The position numbers were made by a program, and so were the translations under genes. Positions 1 through 3,839 of a DNA stretch of 5,637 nucleotides are shown piece after piece. The first letter of the stretch is position 1, and each line of letters opens with the position of its first letter. The notes under the pieces are model-generated. The model saw only the letters and a list, made by a program, of their open reading frames with translations. It was not told where the DNA came from and made no database searches. The DNA is from Anaerolineae bacterium (GTDB lineage: Bacteria > Chloroflexota > Anaerolineae > Promineifilales > Promineifilaceae), in assembly GCA_028284105.1 (NCBI GenBank), contig JANQSK010000650.1:1-5637 (forward strand), given 5' to 3'.

Positions 1-490
1 CAACTAATGGCAAAGGTAGCTGAACAGTCGCAACCCATAAACGCACCTTTTGGCCTTCATGAGACCGTTGGGCACTATTGTAGGGCGTCAACAAAGTGAG
101 CAAGCCGCCGTTTGGCAGTTGATACTGTTGCCCCGCTTCCGCTTCGTAAAATGGTTTTGTTCCTTCGGCTGTGGGTTGACGTAGCTCAACGCTCCATAAA
201 CCAGCAGGTAGTTGGGTAGAAAGATGAAGCTCATATTGAATTCCATCTGATGAAAAAGCAGGTAAAGCGGCGTTTAAGGTGCCACTGGTGTTCACAATCA
301 AAACATCGCCCGCTTCTAAATAGTGATCCAGATATCGAAAAGTGGTGTGCAAAATAGCATCAGAATTTTGATACGAAACCATCAAACGTACATCGTCTCG
401 GGCTAATCCACGGGCTTCTGGAGGTTCGCCTGCTTCTAAATTAGCAGGAAGTTCAAATTCAATCGCTTGAAAATCTTTTAAGGCATTCAT
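1..490 (-). CDS. QueA-like S-adenosylmethionine:tRNA ribosyltransferase-isomerase family protein, N-terminal part (3' end off window)
   Basis: My translation from the ATG at 490-488 gives 163 residues with no stop; the gene runs off the left edge. A strong Shine-Dalgarno GGAGGA (500-495) sits 4 bases before the ATG, which fixes the start. Residues 11-40 carry an F-LP--LEA-EPPEARGL-RDDVRLMV pattern, and residues 51-76 carry FRYLDHYLEAGDVLIVNTSGT. These match the N-terminal half of the QueA fold, in which classical QueA transfers and isomerises the ribosyl group of SAM onto preQ1-modified tRNA in queuosine synthesis. Classical QueA has N-TRV--ARL at the second site; here it reads NTSGTLNAAL, so conserved Arg residues are absent. 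I therefore infer a divergent paralog, as seen in Actinobacteria and Chloroflexota, whose substrate is uncertain. The C-terminal half is not visible. An SDR gene lies 213 bases upstream on the same strand. Confidence 0.8.
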   Translation of the reverse strand, partial: MNALKDFQAIEFELPANLEAGEPPEARGLARDDVRLMVSYQNSDAILHTTFRYLDHYLEAGDVLIVNTSGTLNAALPAFSSDGIQYELHLSTQLPAGLWSVELRQPTAEGTKPFYEAEAGQQYQLPNGGLLTLLTPYNSAQRSHEGQKVRLWVATVQLPLPLV

Positions 491-528
491 GATGTCCTCC
501 TATGAGTGAGGTCAAAAAAGTAGGTAAT

Positions 529-545
529 AGGATGTATAGCATCCT
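529..545. repeat. Short inverted repeat upstream of the QueA-like gene
   Basis: AGGATG (529-534) and CATCCT (540-545) form a perfect 6-bp stem with a 5-base loop, about 40 bases upstream of the QueA-like ATG. On the minus strand the loop region reads TGC-TATACA, a weak extended -10-like sequence. The dyad could be an operator over a promoter or a small leader hairpin. The evidence is symmetry and position only. Confidence 0.3.
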
Positions 546-561
546 GACAAAAATTAAAATA

Positions 562-632
562 GGCCACGGATAACACAGATTTCACGGATAAAAGAGCAAA
601 AAAATCTATCCAATTCGTAATATCCGTGGGCC
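562..632. repeat. Intergenic repeat-like element with 9-bp CACGGATAA units and an inverted terminal copy
   Basis: Three tandem 9-bp units occur at 565-573 (CACGGATAA), 574-582 (CACAGATTT) and 583-591 (CACGGATAA). The left edge GGCC-ACGGATA (562-572) is repeated in inverted form at the right edge as TATCCGT-GGGCC (621-632), with one extra base. The 71-base block therefore has tandem units inside and inverted ends. It lies between the SDR and QueA-like genes, in a stretch with no plausible ORF. ATCCGTG/CACGGAT-type units recur between genes in several bacterial phyla as I remember it; that this copy is one of a dispersed family is inference. Confidence 0.5.
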
Positions 633-703
633 AATATTCACTTTTTTAATATTTATGTCGGGTAACTAGGGCATTATTAGCAATGCTCAACTCATCCTTG
701 TTG

Positions 704-1414
704 TTAATCTGTTGGAACAGGTTGTTCGATGGCTCTGGCTTGATAACGGCCATTTTCAAAGTTGCCATTTAACAACGCCAAAAAGCCAGGCACGCTTGCT
801 TCAGGCAGCGGTCGGTCGCTGATATCCTCACCAGGGAATGCCGCTTGATGCATATCTGTGCGCATATCGCCTGGATCTACCCAATACACCGACCAATCTG
901 GATTTTCTTCTTGCAGAACGGCTGACAAATGGTCAAAGGCCGCTTTGCTGGAACCATAGCCACCCCACCCTGGATACGCTTCGACGGCCGCATCGCTCGA
1001 TACGTTAATAATCTTGGCATTTGGCTTTATGGCAGGTCGCACAGCTTGTAAGATGCCGAGCTGAGCCACAACATTCATTTCATACACTTCTAAAAGCGTG
1101 TCTAAAGGATAATCCAAAAGCTCAGGCTGAGGGCTTGGTCCTAACATGCCTGCGTTGTTGATAATCACATCTAAACCGTTGGATGCTTTAGCTGCAATGC
1201 TGAGTGCTTCCCGATGAGAGGGTTCTAAAATGTCACCAGCAACGGCCGTTACGCGGGTTTTTAATGACAGTTCAGAATAGATTTGTTGTAATATGTCGCT
1301 ATGACGCGCATTAATAATCAATGACCAGCCTTCTTCAGCCAAGGCTCGTGCAAGAGCCAATCCTAAACCGCGTGATGCGCCAGTGATCAATGCTGTTCGA
1401 GAATGTGTGTTCAT
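704..1414 (-). CDS. Short-chain dehydrogenase/reductase (classical SDR), NAD(P)-dependent oxidoreductase
   Basis: This 236-residue protein has the length and motif order of a classical SDR, a cytoplasmic Rossmann-fold oxidoreductase acting on alcohol or carbonyl groups. Visible motifs are the cofactor loop TGASRGLG (11-18), the adenine-site Asp61, NNAG (86-89), active-site Asn114, catalytic Ser at 139/140, and the Y-x3-K pair Tyr153/Lys157 (YGSSK), followed by PG at 181-182. Arg15 in the glycine loop and Arg37 at the end of the second strand favour NADP(H) over NAD(H). The segment after PG (DMRTDMHQ, 183-190) is the substrate lid and does not identify the substrate. The start is supported by AAGGAG (1426-1421) 6 bases before ATG. 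No terminator-like hairpin with a T run follows the stop. It is on the same strand as the QueA-like gene downstream; a functional link is possible but unproven. Confidence 0.93.
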   Translation of the reverse strand: MNTHSRTALITGASRGLGLALARALAEEGWSLIINARHSDILQQIYSELSLKTRVTAVAGDILEPSHREALSIAAKASNGLDVIINNAGMLGPSPQPELLDYPLDTLLEVYEMNVVAQLGILQAVRPAIKPNAKIINVSSDAAVEAYPGWGGYGSSKAAFDHLSAVLQEENPDWSVYWVDPGDMRTDMHQAAFPGEDISDRPLPEASVPGFLALLNGNFENGRYQARAIEQPVPTD

Positions 1415-1515
1415 GAGTAACTCCTTATTTCAGGTAACCAATTTTTTTTTTGTGTGTTGTAAAGATAGTAAAAGGGAAACGGCCGTTGCACATCTAACAA
1501 GCGAACGGCATTCAG

Positions 1516-1556
1516 CCTGACAGTTCGGACAAAATTAATCTGTCCAAAGGATCAGG
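1516..1556. repeat. Nested 41-bp dyad symmetry, possible operator or dispersed hairpin repeat
   Basis: Two inverted pairs share exactly the same centre (base 1536): outer CCTGA (1516-1520) with TCAGG (1552-1556), and inner GGACA (1527-1531) with TGTCC (1541-1545). Between them TT (1524-1525) also pairs with AA (1547-1548). Across the 20 mirrored positions 14 are complementary, giving a half-site of the form CCTGA-N3-TT-N-GGACA. It is not followed by a T run, so a simple terminator is unlikely. An operator or a mobile hairpin repeat fits better; the sequence alone cannot decide. Confidence 0.45.
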
Positions 1557-1567
1557 ACCCAAACATC

Positions 1568-1596
1568 TTCACTTCAAGGTGAAAAAACGTTAAAAT
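1568..1596 (+). promoter_or_regulatory. Candidate sigma-70-like promoter for the AI-2E-family gene
   Basis: TTCACT (1568-1573, four of six matches to TTGACA) is followed after 17 bases by TAAAAT (1591-1596, five of six matches to TATAAT). Transcription would start near 1603 and leave a leader of about 70 bases. The -35 overlaps a small dyad, TTCAC (1568-1572) with GTGAA (1579-1583). This is consensus matching only. Confidence 0.35.
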
Positions 1597-1611
1597 AGAG
1601 GGGCGTTCCGA

Positions 1612-1634
1612 GCAATATCAATTGGATTTATTGC
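1612..1634 (+). promoter_or_regulatory. Inverted repeat in the leader of the AI-2E-family gene
   Basis: GCAATA (1612-1617) and TATTGC (1629-1634) form a perfect 6-bp stem with an 11-base loop, about 40 bases before the ATG. It could be a weak leader hairpin or a binding site; an AT-rich 6-bp stem can also arise by chance. Confidence 0.25.
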
Positions 1635-1671
1635 ACCCTAAAAAACTTGGAAGGATTATTTTTATAAAGCT

Positions 1672-2823
1672 ATGAGCAATAGTTGGAGTAGACCGACACG
1701 GTATCTTGTTCTAATCATGATGCTAACGGCATCCGTGTCATTTATTATTTATGCCCGAGAACTCGTCGAGTCTTTAGCGATCGGCGCGCTGCTCGCATTT
1801 TTTCTCAATCCATTAGTGACCCTCGTCAACCGCCGCATCCATCTCAGTCGCTTCTGGATCGTTTTAATCGTTTATATCGTCTCTCTTGGCAGCATCATCA
1901 CTTTAGCAATTGTTTTTGCGCCTGTTATTCCAGAGCAAGCATCTAATCTAACGGCACAACTGCAAACGATGTCTGAAGAAATTCAGGCTGAATACTTCAC
2001 TGCCCCCATCGATATCATGGGTTTCACCCTTGATCTAAGTAGCTACCGTTCTGAAATCCCATCATTGGATCCAGAAACATGGGTTAATCCTGACATTATT
2101 TTGTCAGCAGTGCAGGCGACATCGACCAATATTGGCTGGTTTGCCGTCATTCTTGTGACAACATTTTATTTGCTGCAAGATTGGGAAAAACTCAAAGCGT
2201 GGTTATTTGCTTTAGTGCCAAATGGATACTCAGACGATGCCAATCGACTCTATTATGAAATTCAAAATGTGTGGAATGGCTATTTTAGAGGGCAATTCCG
2301 ATTATCCATTGTGGTCGGTTTATTAACCGGCATTGGGCTAGCGGGTGTTGGTTTGCCCGGTGCGGTCATCTTTGGCATCGCCGCTGGGATATTAGACGTT
2401 ATCCTGTCGATTGGTCCCATCATGGTCGCGGCTGTAGCAGGCATGGTGGCCCTGTTTAGTGGCTCAAACATTGAGTTTTTCAATAGTTCCCCACTCTTCT
2501 TTGCTGTTGTGGTTATTGGCATCTTTTTGGTGATTCAAGGGATTGAGAATCTTTGGCTTCGCCCACGCATTATGTCAAATAATGTCAACATTCATCCAGC
2601 GATTGTCTTTATCGCCATTGTGGCATCATTAGCACTCGCGGGCGTTTTGACTGCGCTATTTATTGTTCCTGTTTTGGCATCGATTGGGGTGATTGGCCGA
2701 TATTTGTATAGTCGGGTCTTTGAATTGGAGCCGTGGTCTGACCGCGTCAAGCAAACCAGCCCTAGTCGGCACATTGTGGCGCCGGCAGAATCAACGGCTG
2801 GAGAAGAAGTTTCTGCCTCTTAA
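1672..2823 (+). CDS. AI-2E family transporter (PerM/TqsA-like polytopic membrane protein)
   Basis: This 383-residue inner-membrane protein shows the architecture of the AI-2E/PerM family (formerly UPF0118). Hydrophobic segments lie near 11-27, 31-48, 61-83, 150-168, 210-262, 274-293 and 309-345. A soluble loop (about 84-150) separates the first helices from the rest, as is usual for the family. Conserved motifs are YFRGQ (204-208), the LSIGPIM stretch (245-251), QG-EN-WLRPRIM (289-301) and HPA (308-310). Members have been linked to export of the signal autoinducer-2 (TqsA) or to Na+/H+ exchange, so the substrate cannot be assigned. The C-terminal tail (350-383) is hydrophilic. An in-frame stop at 1639-1641 and the lack of an intervening start codon make the ATG at 1672 the first possible start. 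The nearest GGAAGG (1649-1654) is 17 bases from it, farther than usual. The gene stands alone and ends at a strong terminator. Confidence 0.92.
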   Translation: MSNSWSRPTRYLVLIMMLTASVSFIIYARELVESLAIGALLAFFLNPLVTLVNRRIHLSRFWIVLIVYIVSLGSIITLAIVFAPVIPEQASNLTAQLQTMSEEIQAEYFTAPIDIMGFTLDLSSYRSEIPSLDPETWVNPDIILSAVQATSTNIGWFAVILVTTFYLLQDWEKLKAWLFALVPNGYSDDANRLYYEIQNVWNGYFRGQFRLSIVVGLLTGIGLAGVGLPGAVIFGIAAGILDVILSIGPIMVAAVAGMVALFSGSNIEFFNSSPLFFAVVVIGIFLVIQGIENLWLRPRIMSNNVNIHPAIVFIAIVASLALAGVLTALFIVPVLASIGVIGRYLYSRVFELEPWSDRVKQTSPSRHIVAPAESTAGEEVSAS

Positions 2824-2830
2824 CTTTATT

Positions 2831-2870
2831 GGCCTCAGCAAATTATAAGAATTCTGCTGAGGCCATTTTT
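2831..2870 (+). terminator. Strong Rho-independent terminator of the AI-2E-family gene
   Basis: GGCCTCAGCA (2831-2840) pairs perfectly with TGCTGAGGCC (2855-2864), and T2830/A2865 extends the stem to 11 bp. AATT on each side of the loop can pair further past a bulged C2854. The plus strand then reads TTTTT (2866-2870), the expected U tract. It lies 7 bases after the stop of the plus-strand gene. On the minus strand the hairpin is followed by AATAAAG, with no U tract, so it should work mainly in the plus direction, although it also lies just past the stop of the converging map gene. Confidence 0.9.
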
Positions 2871-2872
2871 AT

Positions 2873-3637
2873 TTACAGTTCTGTCAAAATAATAGGGCCA
2901 TTATCGCTAATAGCAATGCTGTGCTCAAATTGAACAGAGAGCTTGCCGTCGCCAGTAATAACCGTCCAACCATCATTCAACAAGATCCATTCATGCGTAC
3001 CTGCATTGATCATCGGCTCAATGGTGAAGGTCATACCTGGGCGGAGGCGGGGACCATTGCCATGTTGACGCACATGTGACACAGATGGGGATTCGTGCAA
3101 ACTACGGCCGATTCCATGTCCACCCCACTCTCTTACAACAGAGACATTTTTCGTATCTGCAAAACCATGAATAGCCGTGCCAATATCATTAAGATATCCA
3201 CCAGACTGAGCCGCATCAATCCCTTTTTGAAGACATTGCTTCCCCACTTCAAGCAAGCGCTCAACGTGAGGTGCCACTTTGCCAACAGGGAAGGTTACAC
3301 AGGCGTCTCCACACCAGCCTTTGTATTTGAGGCCAATATCAATCCCAATAATGTCGCCTTCATTCAAAATACGGCCGTCTGGAATGCCGTGGCAAATTTC
3401 ATGATTTATAGACGCACAAATCACACCAGGAAATGGGGGATGATTTGACCCTGAACCCTTATACCCCTTGTATAAAGGGGTAGCGCCATTATCAGCAATA
3501 TATTTTTCAACCTTTTGGTCGAGTGCGGTGAGACTAACGCCCGGTTGAATATTTTCTTTGAGTAAAGCAAAGCACTCCGCCACCATACGTCCTGAATCTC
3601 GCATGCGGTTGATGTGCCGTTGGTTTTTAATTTTCAT
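2873..3637 (-). CDS. map: Type I methionine aminopeptidase
   Basis: This 254-residue cytoplasmic metalloenzyme removes the initiator methionine from nascent proteins when the next residue is small. By comparison with the E. coli enzyme from memory, all five metal ligands are present: Asp100, Asp111, His174, Glu207 and Glu238. The catalytic-site histidines His83 (CHGIP) and His181 (LHE) are also present. Family signatures WGGHGIGRSLHE (171-182), GMTFTIEPM (201-209) and QFEHS (236-240) are intact. The length is normal for the short bacterial type without an SH3-binding or zinc-finger N-terminal extension. Relative to E. coli there is a small insertion around 61-70 (GSGSNHPPFP). The ATG at 3637 is preceded by a weak AAGG about 10 bases away. 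It is not in a secY-adk-infA type operon here, so it may be a stand-alone or second copy. It converges on the AI-2E-family gene with a 49-base gap and diverges from the kinase. Confidence 0.97.
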   Translation of the reverse strand: MKIKNQRHINRMRDSGRMVAECFALLKENIQPGVSLTALDQKVEKYIADNGATPLYKGYKGSGSNHPPFPGVICASINHEICHGIPDGRILNEGDIIGIDIGLKYKGWCGDACVTFPVGKVAPHVERLLEVGKQCLQKGIDAAQSGGYLNDIGTAIHGFADTKNVSVVREWGGHGIGRSLHESPSVSHVRQHGNGPRLRPGMTFTIEPMINAGTHEWILLNDGWTVITGDGKLSVQFEHSIAISDNGPIILTEL

Positions 3638-3673
3638 CGATCTGTTGCCTTTTGTTGCAAATTACGGGTGGGC

Positions 3674-3682
3674 AGTATAACA
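3674..3682 (-). promoter_or_regulatory. Candidate extended -10 promoter of map
   Basis: On the minus strand the sequence reads TGT-TATACT, that is TGn followed by five of six matches to TATAAT. No good -35 is seen at 16-18 bases; TTCATC is the nearest, with three matches. This fits an extended -10 promoter. Transcription would start near 3667 and give a leader of about 30 bases. Confidence 0.45.
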
Positions 3683-3801
3683 CAAAATGTAGACCAGATG
3701 AATGGACTCGAAATTGATGCTCATAAATGCCTCGCTTATCAGAATGCACCACCAATTCTTCAAAAAATAAAATAGGTTACACGACACATATTAAGCGATT
3801 C

Positions 3802-3831
3802 TTGTTCCTATCTCCTGAAAAATTGTACAAT
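3802..3831 (+). promoter_or_regulatory. Candidate promoter of the kinase gene, placed for a leaderless mRNA
   Basis: TTGTTC (3802-3807) and TACAAT (3826-3831, five of six matches to TATAAT) are separated by 18 bases. The -10 ends 8 bases before the kinase ATG at 3840, so transcription would begin at or within a base or two of the start codon. No Shine-Dalgarno sequence is visible before this ATG, which agrees with leaderless translation. The -35 match is weak. Confidence 0.4.
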
Positions 3832-3839
3832 GTTGGTCT

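Larger units (their letters stand above)
1415..1671. promoter_or_regulatory. Divergent intergenic region between the SDR and AI-2E-family genes
   Basis: This 257-base non-coding stretch must hold the promoters of both flanking genes. From left to right it contains the SDR ribosome-binding site, a run of ten T (1442-1451; A10 in the SDR leader or promoter), a perfect AACGGCCGTT decamer (1478-1487), a nested 41-bp dyad (1516-1556), a candidate plus-strand promoter (1568-1596) and a leader dyad (1612-1634). I found no convincing sigma-70-like pair for the SDR; TACTAT on the minus strand just right of the T run is the best weak -10 candidate. I see no small ORF with a ribosome-binding site. Confidence 0.5.
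3638..3839. promoter_or_regulatory. Divergent intergenic region between map and the kinase gene
   Basis: This 202-base stretch separates two divergent genes and must carry both promoters. Near map there is an extended -10 on the minus strand (3674-3682) and a direct repeat TGTTGC at 3643-3648 and 3653-3658, 10 bases apart, in the map leader. Near the kinase there is a TACAAT box (3826-3831). The middle (about 3700-3800) is AT-rich, and I saw no clear dyad, RNA gene or supported ORF in it. Confidence 0.5.

Noticed and set aside
671..686. GCATT/AATGC hairpin just after the SDR stop as a terminator
   Set aside because: The stem is only 5 bp and no T run follows on the minus strand.
2280..2774. 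Two minus-strand open frames (2280-2522 and 2592-2774) opposite the AI-2E-family gene
   Set aside because: Their low-complexity composition mirrors the hydrophobic codons of the plus-strand membrane protein; there are no starts with ribosome-binding sites.
3095..3448. Plus-strand open frame of 117 codons opposite map
   Set aside because: It lies wholly antisense to the conserved core of methionine aminopeptidase and resembles no known family; it is a shadow.
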